DNA of 44,483 nt. It comes from Porticoccaceae bacterium (lineage in GTDB: Bacteria; Pseudomonadota; Gammaproteobacteria; Pseudomonadales; GM7GCV1). The DNA is taken from positions 1 to 44,483 of the forward strand of contig JABJGI010000133.1 of assembly GCA_018662305.1 (NCBI GenBank), in the 5' to 3' direction. Below, piece after piece: positions 15,367 to 23,599 of this stretch (positions are counted from its first letter, which is position 1; each line of letters begins with the position of its first letter). The notes under the pieces were generated by a model, which made no database searches, had not been told where the DNA came from, and saw only the letters and a program-made list of their open reading frames with translations. The translations under genes were made by a program, and so were the position numbers.

Positions 15367-16329
15367 ATGAATAGACTCCTCCGTTTTTCCATTCTCCTGA
15401 TCTTTACGTCATGGGCACAACTCACCCACAGCGCAGAGGATGTAGACCTGGAGATCGGCTCTGGAAGTCTTCTACTCAACTTGGGTAGTGAGGCGGCGAG
15501 GTATGTCGAGGTTTTTTACTATAGGCCCACTAGCTTTAACCCGAGCTCAAAAGTTGTCCTGGTTATTCCTGGATCCGGAAGAAATGCCGACGACTACCGC
15601 GATAGCTGGATAGAAAGTGCGGACAAATACGACCTATTGGTGGTCTCCCCGGCCTATCCGGAAAGTGAATACGACTTGGCGGCTTATCAACTCGGCGGAT
15701 TAATCACCAATCTGGAGCTTATCGATCCGAGTATCGAAATGATTGATGGCCGACCCTACAAATATCGTATGGAAGACGAGAACATAAAGTTTTCATATGT
15801 CAGCAATGCGGACGAATACCTGTTTGAAGATTTCGATAAGATCTTTGCTCAGGTTAAAGAGCTAACAGGAATAACAGAGGAAAAGTACGACCTCTTTGGC
15901 CACTCTGCAGGAGGCCAGTTATTGCATCGCTACGCTATTTTTAAACCTTCATCTAACGCTGATCGAATCGTCGCTGGGAATGCAGGGTTTTATACTCTGC
16001 CCAATCATAGTGCATCATTTCCTTTTGGTTTGGAGGGCACAAACGCCTCGAATGAACAGTTGCAGCAGTCATTCTCCACTAAGCTAATTCTATTACTCGG
16101 CGAAGAGGACAATCAGCAGGAAACCGGTGGCATTATGCTGCATACACCCAAAGCCGATCAGCAAGGCCTAGGGAGATTTGAGAGAGGAAATTATTTTTTT
16201 GAGCACAGCCGCACTGCTGCTCTAGCACGGGAGTTTGAATTTAGCTGGACGCTTGAGATCGTAGAAGGCGTTGGGCACAACTACAGAGCTATGGGTGCCG
16301 CTGCGGCAGAATTGCTCTACTCAGAATAA
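15367..16329 (+). CDS. Exported alpha/beta hydrolase (PHB depolymerase/feruloyl esterase-like)
   Basis: The 320-residue protein has a signal peptide (about residues 1-22, ending LTHSA). It shows an alpha/beta-hydrolase core: VVLVIPGSGRNADDYRDSW (oxyanion region), nucleophile elbow GHSAGG (serine near residue 180) and a late histidine in VEGVGHNYRAM (near 304). The layout resembles polyhydroxybutyrate-depolymerase and feruloyl-esterase-like proteins. Substrate unknown; an ester or lipid outside the cytoplasm is likely. The ribosome-binding site is weak. It lies between two other exported proteins on the same strand. Confidence 0.75.
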   Translation: MNRLLRFSILLIFTSWAQLTHSAEDVDLEIGSGSLLLNLGSEAARYVEVFYYRPTSFNPSSKVVLVIPGSGRNADDYRDSWIESADKYDLLVVSPAYPESEYDLAAYQLGGLITNLELIDPSIEMIDGRPYKYRMEDENIKFSYVSNADEYLFEDFDKIFAQVKELTGITEEKYDLFGHSAGGQLLHRYAIFKPSSNADRIVAGNAGFYTLPNHSASFPFGLEGTNASNEQLQQSFSTKLILLLGEEDNQQETGGIMLHTPKADQQGLGRFERGNYFFEHSRTAALAREFEFSWTLEIVEGVGHNYRAMGAAAAELLYSE

Positions 16330-16413
16330 AACCCGCTTGGCTATTTGCCACAAAACTGTAACTTAATGGGTTAACCACGCGTCTGGAAGTTATAGGCTTT
16401 TAGAGGAGAGACT

Positions 16414-17094
16414 TTGTTCCGATATCCCTTTTTCTTACTTTTACTCTTATTTTTACTTTGCCTAGGGTCGATTCAGGCTTCGGCTGATATCAATCTCACC
16501 TCCATTGACGAGGGAGGTATCTTGGCGTGGGAAAAAGAAGTGTTTGATGGTGAAACAATTTACGAAACCTCCGTCTTGGGTGGAACCCCGGCGCTCAAAG
16601 CCACTAGCAATGACGCCGCCTCAGGCCTTCTACTAAAACATCCAATTGATCTACAGGAAACGCCCTATCTCAATTGGAGCTGGTTGATCACCCAAAATTT
16701 GCCAATCACCGATGAGCGAGCAAAGGCCGGTGATGATTTTGCCGCACGAGTTTATGTGGTGATAGAAGGCGGCTTCTTTGTCTGGAACACTAAGTCTGTT
16801 ACCTATGTCTGGTCGAGCTCTCAGGAGACTGGCGAGTCTTGGGGCAATCCTTTTGCTGAATCGAACGTCAAGATGATTTCAGTGCGCGGAAAAGATGACA
16901 ATCTAAATCAGTGGTACCACGAGAAGCGGAATGTCTATCAGGACTTAATTGCTATGTTCGGCGACAAAGGCAGTGATGAAGCGAATTTAAAAGCGTATCG
17001 GTATATTGATGTGGTTGCCTTGATGACGGACACAGATAATAGTGGCGCTAGTGCAGAGTCCTACTATGGGGATATCCTGTTCAGTTCAGATTAG
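16414..17094 (+). CDS. DUF3047 exported protein
   Basis: The 226-residue protein has a very hydrophobic signal peptide (FFLLLLLFLLCLG, cleavage probably after QASA). The mature part matches DUF3047: ALKATSNDAASGLLLKHPIDLQETPYLNWSWLI, GDDFAARVYVVIEGGFFVWNTKSVTYVWSS and a C-terminal YIDVVALMTDTDNSG. The function of the family is unknown; a carbohydrate-binding-like beta sandwich is often suspected. TTG is used as start: GAGGAG lies seven bases before it and no ATG would keep the signal peptide. Part of the plus-strand run of exported proteins. Confidence 0.85.
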   Translation: MFRYPFFLLLLLFLLCLGSIQASADINLTSIDEGGILAWEKEVFDGETIYETSVLGGTPALKATSNDAASGLLLKHPIDLQETPYLNWSWLITQNLPITDERAKAGDDFAARVYVVIEGGFFVWNTKSVTYVWSSSQETGESWGNPFAESNVKMISVRGKDDNLNQWYHEKRNVYQDLIAMFGDKGSDEANLKAYRYIDVVALMTDTDNSGASAESYYGDILFSSD

Positions 17095-17125
17095 ATTCCA
17101 TTAAATAGACAATCGAGGAAGTAAC

Positions 17126-17881
17126 TTGATCTCAGAAAACCTTAGGCTGCCACTACTAACTTCGCTTCTACTTTCCGCCCTTTTAAGCGCCTGCGGAACG
17201 GACGAAGCAGAGGTGTCCGACAACACCTCAGCCCCAGCTAGCCCGCCAGCTTTATTGGCCGATGGCACCGAAGCTCCGGGGGCAAACAACTCCCCAATTT
17301 TTACTTGGGAAACCATGCCGACGACCTACGAACTTTTGCAGGCCCAGCCCTTTACCCTACCCTCAGGCGAAACCCATTGGTATCAGGTGGTTTATTTGCC
17401 CGAGGGCGGCGTCAATTGGGTACAGGCCCGAGCACTGGCAGAACAGCGCGGTGGCTACCTGGTTTCCTTTCATTCACAGGAAGAAAACGACTTCGCTTTC
17501 TCTCTAGTAACGGATGAAAAATACTGGTGGAAGTTCGATCACGGTACTTTGGATGACGGCACGCCCCTGTATAACCTCAGCGGCCCATTTATTGGAGGTT
17601 TTCAGCCAGATGGTTCACCACAGCCCGACGGCGGATGGCGCTGGGTAAGCGGCGAACCCATGAGCTGGATCAACTGGCAGAAAGAGGGTCTGGATATCGG
17701 CATCCATATCGCACCAGACAACCAGCCCAATAACAATAATGGCAATCAAAACGTCATGGCCTTTGGTGAAGTTGACGAAGTCGCTAGCTATTGGAGCGAT
17801 GTACCCCATTTGAAAGGCACCTACGGAACAACACTACCCCAGTCTTTTGGATTCATAATCGAATACAAAGCGCAACCCTAA
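17126..17881 (+). CDS. Lipoprotein with C-type-lectin-like domain
   Basis: The 251-residue product begins with a lipoprotein signal (LLSAC, cysteine near residue 23) and a P/A/S-rich linker. Residues about 75-248 form a C-type-lectin fold: GGVNWVQARALAEQRGGYLVSFHSQEENDFA is the classic opening, GGWRWVSGEPMSWINW the WND-like core, QPNNNNGNQNVMAFG the calcium/sugar-loop region and WSDVP the final strand. Such domains in bacteria often bind carbohydrates or are sulfatase-modifying-like. The TTG start is supported by GAGGAAG seven bases upstream. It follows the DUF3047 gene by 31 bases and probably shares its mRNA. Confidence 0.8.
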   Translation: MISENLRLPLLTSLLLSALLSACGTDEAEVSDNTSAPASPPALLADGTEAPGANNSPIFTWETMPTTYELLQAQPFTLPSGETHWYQVVYLPEGGVNWVQARALAEQRGGYLVSFHSQEENDFAFSLVTDEKYWWKFDHGTLDDGTPLYNLSGPFIGGFQPDGSPQPDGGWRWVSGEPMSWINWQKEGLDIGIHIAPDNQPNNNNGNQNVMAFGEVDEVASYWSDVPHLKGTYGTTLPQSFGFIIEYKAQP

Positions 17882-17905
17882 ACCGATTTAAAGCAGGACA
17901 AATAC

Positions 17906-18565
17906 ATGGCAACCATACTTATTACCGGCACCAACAAAGGCATTGGCCTGCAGCTTTGCTCACAACTCAGCGAACGTGGCGATGAGGTCATTGCCCTTTG
18001 TCGGACAGCGAGCCCAGAGCTAAAAGCATTAGGAATTCGCGTCATTGAAGGAATCGACATCGGTGACTCAGCCTCTGTTAGTAAACTCAAAGCTGAACTC
18101 GGCGACCAGCATCTAGACGTTCTTATCAATAATGCAGGAATTCTGCGCGGCGACTCTTTTGGCAGTCTCGATTACGAAGAGATGCTGGAGCAGTATCGAG
18201 TCAACACTCTTGGGCCGTTGATGATTACCGAAGCACTTGTGGGCAACCTCTCTGATGGATCAAAGGTCGCCATTGTGTCTAGCCGCGTCGGCTCAATCGA
18301 TGACAACGGTTCCGGCGGAATGTACGGATACCGGGCCTCAAAGACGGCGGTAAACATGGTTGGCACCAACCTGAAGTACGAGTTGGAACCGCGGGGAATT
18401 TCGATAGTTCTGTTGCACCCCGGTATGGTAGCTACCGAGATGACCGGTGGGCGGGGTATCTCTCCCTCTGATTCTGCTAGCGGCCTTATCGAGCGTATCG
18501 ACGAGCTTAGTATGGAGAGCAGTGGCACATTTATGCATGCTGAGGGTTATCAACTGCCCTGGTAG
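17906..18565 (+). CDS. Short-chain dehydrogenase/reductase (SDR)
   Basis: The 219-residue protein has the nucleotide-binding TGTNKGIG (residues 7-14), NNAG (near 74), a catalytic serine in VSSRVGS and the active-site YGYRASK (tyrosine near 143, lysine four residues later), followed by LLHPGMVATEM. It is of the sniffer/CsgA-like SDR kind; substrate not predictable. AGGAC lies seven bases before the ATG. It is 24 bases after the lectin lipoprotein gene but is cytosolic, so a functional link is not obvious. Its stop codon forms one end of a 14-bp palindrome (TAGAGCCCGCTCTA) whose other end is the stop codon of the convergent YgjP-like gene. Confidence 0.88.
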   Translation: MATILITGTNKGIGLQLCSQLSERGDEVIALCRTASPELKALGIRVIEGIDIGDSASVSKLKAELGDQHLDVLINNAGILRGDSFGSLDYEEMLEQYRVNTLGPLMITEALVGNLSDGSKVAIVSSRVGSIDDNGSGGMYGYRASKTAVNMVGTNLKYELEPRGISIVLLHPGMVATEMTGGRGISPSDSASGLIERIDELSMESSGTFMHAEGYQLPW

Positions 18566-18573
18566 AGCCCGCT

Positions 18574-19239
18574 CTACATCCCTTTATTCAGAAAAGCTTT
18601 TCGCGCTTTCCAATCGGGCATAACCTCAGCTACCAAACGATGGAATCTGCTGTTGTGAGAAGGCTCCAGTAGGTGAGTTAGCTCGTGCACCAACACATAT
18701 TCGATGCAGGCTAGTGGGTATTTAATTAGCTCAAGACTGAGGTTGATTCGGTGCGTGTGTGTGTTGCAACTGCCCCACCGGGTTTTCATACGGCGCACCT
18801 TATATTCACTAGCTTTGGCACCTACCATCTGTTCCCAGTAATCTGCCAAGGTCGGCAACTTGATCAGGAGTTCCTTACGATAAAAATCATTCAGGGCCTT
18901 GTCGATGCGCTCTGGCGCTGCATCTTGGGGAATATTCAAGACCAATTTATCCTGATGAATACCGGTCGCGCTTATGCTTCCTGTGCAAAGCTTGTAGCGA
19001 TCGCCCAGAAACAATACATGTGATCCTACTACTATTTCAGGCTCTGCCTGTTCACGTCGATGCTGCACTCGCTGCTGTGCTTTAGCTATCCAATCCGAGC
19101 GCGAAGCAACAAAGTTTTCCACAACCCGGCGCGGCACTAACAGAGAAGCAGAAACGCAGATTTCACCCGTTGAGGGACGTATACGCAGATTTATGTTTTT
19201 TACGCGTTTACGGGTAAATAGAACCTCTAAGCCAGCCAT
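18574..19239 (-). CDS. YgjP-like (DUF45/M48-type) zinc metallopeptidase-fold protein
   Basis: The protein has about 221 residues from the ATG at 19239. The N-terminal half has the DUF45 pattern (RKRVKNINLRIRPSTGEICVSAS ... WIAKAQQRV); the C-terminal half has MKTRWGSCNTHTHRINLSLEL and the zinc motif VHELTHLLEPSHNSRFHRLV, with HELTH and a downstream histidine as third ligand. E. coli YgjP belongs to this family. The ORF track starts at 19338, but that would overlap the upstream GST gene by 71 bases and add residues without family match, so the internal ATG is preferred. It ends the slyD-GST-ygjP transcript. Confidence 0.85.
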   Translation of the reverse strand: MAGLEVLFTRKRVKNINLRIRPSTGEICVSASLLVPRRVVENFVASRSDWIAKAQQRVQHRREQAEPEIVVGSHVLFLGDRYKLCTGSISATGIHQDKLVLNIPQDAAPERIDKALNDFYRKELLIKLPTLADYWEQMVGAKASEYKVRRMKTRWGSCNTHTHRINLSLELIKYPLACIEYVLVHELTHLLEPSHNSRFHRLVAEVMPDWKARKAFLNKGM

Positions 19240-19267
19240 TTGGGTGAGCTCTGGCCGATCGATTGTT

Positions 19268-19924
19268 CTAGCTCGCACCGAATTCCACTCCCGCCGTGCC
19301 AGATTGCCAGAGGGGAAACTTCTGCATACAGCGAGCAAAGATGTCTGATTGGAGCCAGCTCTCCAACCAAATATCTAAGTACTCAAAGCTTTGTTGATCA
19401 AACCAGTCTTTATCGACAAAAGCGAACTGGCGAACAAAGGGAAAAATTGCGTAATCGGTGAAAGGACCCGTTTGAAATAGGTTTGCGGCGGCTCCCTGAA
19501 TTTCCAGCTGTGTGTCGAGCGCGAAGACAAATTCCATTGCCTTATCTCGATAATGCTCCTGCGACTGCTCAGGGTAGCCCACATGGTACTTATAGCGGTC
19601 CAACCAGTGCTTAAACTCCTTGTCATTGCGCTCTATGAGCGCAAGCTCAACTTCGCTTGGCATATTGAGATTTTCTTCACCTGCCTGATCAATCGCCCAG
19701 AGCATAATATCTCTGCTTTCATCCAAAACATCTCTCTCATCTAGTTGCAGCACCGGCACACGTTTCTTTGGTGCAATCTCTAGCATTTCTGGAGGTTTTT
19801 CTTTTAGAAGGATCTCTCGTAATTCAACGCAAACTCCCGTTTTGAGCAGCGCCAGCCGGGCGCGCATGGCATAGGGGCAGCGACGAAAGGAGTAGAGAAC
19901 TGGTAGTGGAGACTTAGGATTCAG
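19268..19924 (-). CDS. Glutathione S-transferase-like protein with probable CTG start
   Basis: The ORF-track start (ATG at 19867) falls inside the first conserved motif. Reading upstream in frame gives NPKSPLPVLYSFRRCPYAMR, the normal first beta-strand and CPYAMR active-site segment of this GST group. Between the upstream in-frame stop (TGA inside slyD) and that ATG there is no ATG, GTG or TTG. CTG at 19924, twelve bases after the slyD stop, gives an N-terminus of normal length and is the likely start. Thioredoxin-like domain to about residue 80 (KRVPVLQLDERDVLDES), helical C-terminal domain after. Either the start is truly CTG, or the base is a sequencing error or mutation. Confidence 0.8.
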   Translation of the reverse strand: MNPKSPLPVLYSFRRCPYAMRARLALLKTGVCVELREILLKEKPPEMLEIAPKKRVPVLQLDERDVLDESRDIMLWAIDQAGEENLNMPSEVELALIERNDKEFKHWLDRYKYHVGYPEQSQEHYRDKAMEFVFALDTQLEIQGAAANLFQTGPFTDYAIFPFVRQFAFVDKDWFDQQSFEYLDIWLESWLQSDIFARCMQKFPLWQSGTAGVEFGAS

Positions 19925-19935
19925 AACAGCAGTCT

Positions 19936-20421
19936 CTAATGCTGGTGTCCGCCGGGTCCATGAGCATGCTTGTGGGCAATTTCTTCTTCGGTGGCATCTC
20001 GAATATCGGTAATAAGGATCTCAAAAGTCAGATTCATCCCCGCCAGCGGGTGGTTTGAATCGATATCCACATTGAATTTACCAACCTTAATCACCCGCGC
20101 ATCAAATTGTCCTTCAGCAGTATTTACTTGAACAATTTGACCAGGTCGCAAACGCTGCTTTGCCTGAACCAAGTGCTTGATTGGAACTCGCTGCTGTCGG
20201 TCAGCCTTGGATTCTCCATAAGCCTGAGCAGGACTGAGATCAATCTTGAAGTTATCGCCTTCTGCCTTACCGACAAAGGCGTTTTCCATTGCCGGCAAAA
20301 TATTGTTGTGCCCATGCAGATAAATGGCTGGCTGATCTTCTGGGGTTTGCTCTATCAACATTCCATCTGTTTCGCTGAGTTGATAATGAAATGACACGAC
20401 TTTGTTTGCTGCAACCTGCAC
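19936..20421 (-). CDS. slyD: FKBP-type peptidyl-prolyl isomerase SlyD
   Basis: The 161-residue protein opens KVVSFHYQLSETDGMLIEQT and continues YLHGHNNILPAMENAFVGKAEGD, the FKBP core with the inserted-flap domain (AYGESKADRQQRVPIKHL ... HPLAGMNLTFEI). It catalyses proline isomerisation and acts as a chaperone. The tail HKHAHGPGGHQH is a short histidine-rich metal-binding end, shorter than that of E. coli SlyD, which delivers nickel to hydrogenases. It is divergent from yajQ and heads a minus-strand group with the GST and YgjP-like genes. Confidence 0.92.
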   Translation of the reverse strand: MQVAANKVVSFHYQLSETDGMLIEQTPEDQPAIYLHGHNNILPAMENAFVGKAEGDNFKIDLSPAQAYGESKADRQQRVPIKHLVQAKQRLRPGQIVQVNTAEGQFDARVIKVGKFNVDIDSNHPLAGMNLTFEILITDIRDATEEEIAHKHAHGPGGHQH

Positions 20422-20570
20422 GAATTAACTCCGGAAAAATCTGGCGCCATTCTAATAAAGCAAAGCAAACTAAGCGAATGGATTAATCTCTCCCAGAAAA
20501 ATCTCAGATAGGGGCTTCATGAGCTGTGGCAAATTCCGCTATGCTCTCGAAAAAGTGCTTAGGATTTTTC

Positions 20571-21056
20571 ATGCCCTCTTTCGATATCGTCTCTGAAGTT
20601 GATGTAAACGAACTCCGTAACGCGGCGGAGAATACCCAAAGAGAAATTGCTACCCGTTATGATTTTCGCGGAGTCGAGGCGACAGTGGAATTTGCCGACT
20701 CTGTAGTCACTCTAAAAGCTGAGGCGGACTTCCAGTGCAAACAACTTTTGGATATGTTTGCGCAACAACTCACCAAACGAAAAGTAGACGCTCGCGCCAT
20801 GGACTATGACGAAGAGGCTGTACACAGCGGAAAAACATTTTCGCTGGCGGTGAAATTCAAACAGGGTATTGAACAGCCTGTTGCCAAACAGATCGTCAAA
20901 CTCACCAAGGATTCCAAACTCAAAGTTCAAGCCCAGGTTCAGGGCGACCAAGTTCGCGTCACTGGCAAAAAGAGAGACGATCTTCAGCAAGTAATGGCCA
21001 TGGTAAAAGATGCCGATCTGGGACAGCCATTCCAATTCAATAACTTCAGAGACTAA
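20571..21056 (+). CDS. yajQ: YajQ family nucleotide-binding protein
   Basis: The 161-residue protein begins [18 protein letters not shown] and ends [13 protein letters not shown], matching E. coli YajQ over its whole length, including [13 protein letters not shown] and [26 protein letters not shown]. YajQ binds nucleotides, and a Xanthomonas homologue is a cyclic di-GMP effector; the role here is inferred. The ATG at 20571 is chosen by homology and by TTAGGAT just before it, not the GTG at 20526 of the ORF track. It is followed after 6 bases by the DUF748 gene. Confidence 0.95.
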   Translation: MPSFDIVSEVDVNELRNAAENTQREIATRYDFRGVEATVEFADSVVTLKAEADFQCKQLLDMFAQQLTKRKVDARAMDYDEEAVHSGKTFSLAVKFKQGIEQPVAKQIVKLTKDSKLKVQAQVQGDQVRVTGKKRDDLQQVMAMVKDADLGQPFQFNNFRD

Positions 21057-21062
21057 TTCACT

Positions 21063-23399
21063 GTGACTGACAACCCCATCAGGAGATTCCTGAGACCAAG
21101 CCGACCCTGGGTATGGCTAATTGGGCTTCTGTCGATATATCACTTGGCTGGCGTGGTTGTCGCTCCCTTGGTCGCTGAAAGGCAGCTTGGGAATTTTGCT
21201 GAACAAAGGTTGGGGCTAGATGCCAGTCTCTACCGCATCCGTATCAATCCCTACAGTTTCAGTATGCAAATTGAGCAGCTTGAGATAACGGACGCCGAGC
21301 CATTGCTGTCTTTCGACAACCTGCGCCTGAATATTCAACCCCTTAGTTATATCCGAGCCCGGCAGATACACATTCGATCTCTTGAGATTTTTGGGCTCTC
21401 CGTCTCACTACAAAGATTTGAAGACGGCGCTACCAATATTGAAAGGCTGCAAGAAAGATTCACGGAAACTGCAATTGAAGAAGACACAACTACCGAGTCG
21501 CAAACCAACACGGAGCCGGTAGAACTTCTGATATCCAGCCTTGCGTTAGTTGATGCGTCCTTGAGTTTGAGGGACGAGGCTCTAGAAATTCCCCTAGATT
21601 TTCAGATTGAGCAGCTGCAGTTTCATCTAACCGACTTCTCCAGCCTGTCCGAGCAGGCAGCAAAACTTGAACTCGAACTGGATGTCGCCAGCGGAGGCAG
21701 TCTGGAAGTGTCCGGAAACATTGGACTCGCACCGGAATTCAACAGCTCCCTTCTGCTTTCTCTGGATCGGCTTTCGCTAACCCCACTACATTCCTATTTG
21801 AGTGAAACTACGCAGATAGCATTTGCCTCCGGCGTTCTAAACCTGGAGGGCACGGCTGATATCACAAGCGAGGAACCCTTTGCATTTCAAGGGAGCACCT
21901 CAATTGAGGATTTGGATCTAGAGTATCTGCAACAACCCCTGCTAACTTGGGATGAGATCTCTCTACCGCAAAACTTCTTTTCCTTGGCAGAGAATCGGTT
22001 AGAAGTATCGGAGATCGTCCTCTATCAAGCTTTCGCTCGGACGATAATCAACCAAACAGGCGCTACAAATATTGGTGAAGCCTTATCCGGAGACTCTCTC
22101 TCTAATTCAGACAATTCAGATGCTTCAGAATTAGTGGCCGACTCCGCAATAGAGGAGTCTAGCGACGCAGCCCCGCCCTCTGATGCCATGAGAATTGAAA
22201 TAGATTCGATTCTCGTCAATGAAGCAGAAATGTTTTTTGCCGACTATTCATTGCCTCTTCCCTTCATTGCGGAAATTAGCGGCCTCAACGGCGAAGTCTC
22301 CGCGATTTCCAATCTCAGCAGCGCTCCTGCAGCTCTTGATTTGGGAGGGCAAGTTGGTGACTTTGGTCTTGTCTCCATAAATGGGCAGCTACGCCCTCTT
22401 CAACCTCAGGAACTTACGCAGATTGAGCTGGCCTTCGAAAACATCGAGATGCTGGATCTGTCGCCCTATCTAATCAAGTTTGCAGGGCGTGCAATTGAAA
22501 GTGGCAAGCTGGACGTAGACCTTAACTATCAAATCAACTCCAGTCAGCTGCAGGGGAATAACCAAATGGTGATGCGCGACTTTTCACTCGGAGAAACAGT
22601 GGAAAGCCCCGACGCACTGAACCTTCCACTGGGGCTCGCCATCGCCCTACTGAAAAACTCGGATGACGTAATTGATCTCGAGCTGCCCGTTAGCGGCGAC
22701 CTAAGTGACCCTCAGTTTAGCTTCGGAAGTATTATTCAAACGGCCTTCACCAACCTTATTGGCAACATTGTCAGCTCACCATTCAGATTTTTAGGGGGAC
22801 TAATAGGTAGCGAAGAACCCTTAGACAATATAGTTTTTGATGCCGGCAGTTCTGAGCTAAGACCACCCGAGCAGGAAAAGTTAATCAAGCTCGTTAGTGC
22901 TCTGGCGGAACGGCCTCAAATTACCCTTGGTATTGCGCCCACTTTCAATAGAGCCATCGATTCATTAGCCCTAAGGGAGAATGCCGTTGAGGACAGAGTC
23001 ACAATCCGGGTAGAGGCAATAACGGAAACAGGTCTAACTGTTCTCGACCAACGAATCCAAGCGCTTGAATCCTTAGTATTAGAGGCGGATGCTACTGAGG
23101 CTCTCGCGAACCTGAGAGCACTGCACTCTCAACCACTATTGACCACTGCAACAGATGGGTCTTCACAGACCGAAGAGTTGGATCGACCTGCCTATGCCGC
23201 AGACCTGGAATTATGGCTTGTACAATCCGAAAATATTGATGAAAGCCAGTATCTGGAACTAAGAGCGCAAAAAATCCTAGACTATTTGCTGGAAACCGAA
23301 TCGGAATTAGCTGCCCGAATAGAGGTCAGCGGGGACATTAGCAGCCTCGATGAAAGTTCAGAGAATGTAACCGTTTTATTAAGTCTAACAAACACTTAG
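21063..23399 (+). CDS. DUF748 (AsmA-like) envelope protein
   Basis: The 778-residue protein has one N-terminal membrane anchor (residues about 15-37), then repeated AsmA-like beta-rich segments: NPYSFSMQIEQLEITD, LDIQPLSYI-like blocks, and LDVDLNYQINSSQLQGNNQMVM. Near residue 590 it switches to NIVFDAGSSELRPPEQEKLIKLVSALAERP, a stretch like the start of an OmpA C-terminal domain, typical of DUF748 proteins. A linker around residue 350-375 is rich in S, D and A. It is probably inner-membrane anchored with a large periplasmic part. GTG start; the ORF follows yajQ closely and may share its transcript. Homologues take part in envelope maintenance, but the role is not established. Confidence 0.85.
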   Translation: MTDNPIRRFLRPSRPWVWLIGLLSIYHLAGVVVAPLVAERQLGNFAEQRLGLDASLYRIRINPYSFSMQIEQLEITDAEPLLSFDNLRLNIQPLSYIRARQIHIRSLEIFGLSVSLQRFEDGATNIERLQERFTETAIEEDTTTESQTNTEPVELLISSLALVDASLSLRDEALEIPLDFQIEQLQFHLTDFSSLSEQAAKLELELDVASGGSLEVSGNIGLAPEFNSSLLLSLDRLSLTPLHSYLSETTQIAFASGVLNLEGTADITSEEPFAFQGSTSIEDLDLEYLQQPLLTWDEISLPQNFFSLAENRLEVSEIVLYQAFARTIINQTGATNIGEALSGDSLSNSDNSDASELVADSAIEESSDAAPPSDAMRIEIDSILVNEAEMFFADYSLPLPFIAEISGLNGEVSAISNLSSAPAALDLGGQVGDFGLVSINGQLRPLQPQELTQIELAFENIEMLDLSPYLIKFAGRAIESGKLDVDLNYQINSSQLQGNNQMVMRDFSLGETVESPDALNLPLGLAIALLKNSDDVIDLELPVSGDLSDPQFSFGSIIQTAFTNLIGNIVSSPFRFLGGLIGSEEPLDNIVFDAGSSELRPPEQEKLIKLVSALAERPQITLGIAPTFNRAIDSLALRENAVEDRVTIRVEAITETGLTVLDQRIQALESLVLEADATEALANLRALHSQPLLTTATDGSSQTEELDRPAYAADLELWLVQSENIDESQYLELRAQKILDYLLETESELAARIEVSGDISSLDESSENVTVLLSLTNT

Positions 23400-23438
23400 A
23401 CGCCAAAAACTTAACTCAGAGTTCATAAAATTCCGCAG

Positions 23439-23463
23439 CTTTTGTCCAAAATATGGACAAAAG
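23439..23463. repeat. 9-bp inverted repeat upstream of TonB receptor
   Basis: CTTTTGTCC (23439-23447) and GGACAAAAG (23455-23463) form a perfect inverted repeat with a 7-base AT-rich spacer, 137 bases before the receptor start and 40 after DUF748. No T-run follows, so an operator is more likely than a terminator. Its regulator is unknown. Confidence 0.5.
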
Positions 23464-23549
23464 GAATAGTCTCTTAGACAAATACCAAATTACTCCCCAT
23501 TAATTGGAACTAGTTGCCTCAAAGGAATGATGTCGGGCTATACGACTTT

Positions 23550-23568
23550 TTGTACTTTTCGAGTACAA
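23550..23568. promoter_or_regulatory. 7-bp inverted repeat in the receptor 5' leader
   Basis: TTGTACT (23550-23556), spacer TTTCG, AGTACAA (23562-23568). It lies 31 bases before the TonB receptor ATG, just downstream of a weak promoter-like pair (TTGCCT at 23514, TATACG at 23539, spacing 19). It may be an operator overlapping the transcription start, or a leader hairpin. Confidence 0.4.
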
Positions 23569-23599
23569 GCAGCGTCTCAATTTATTTAGGGGAAAAATC

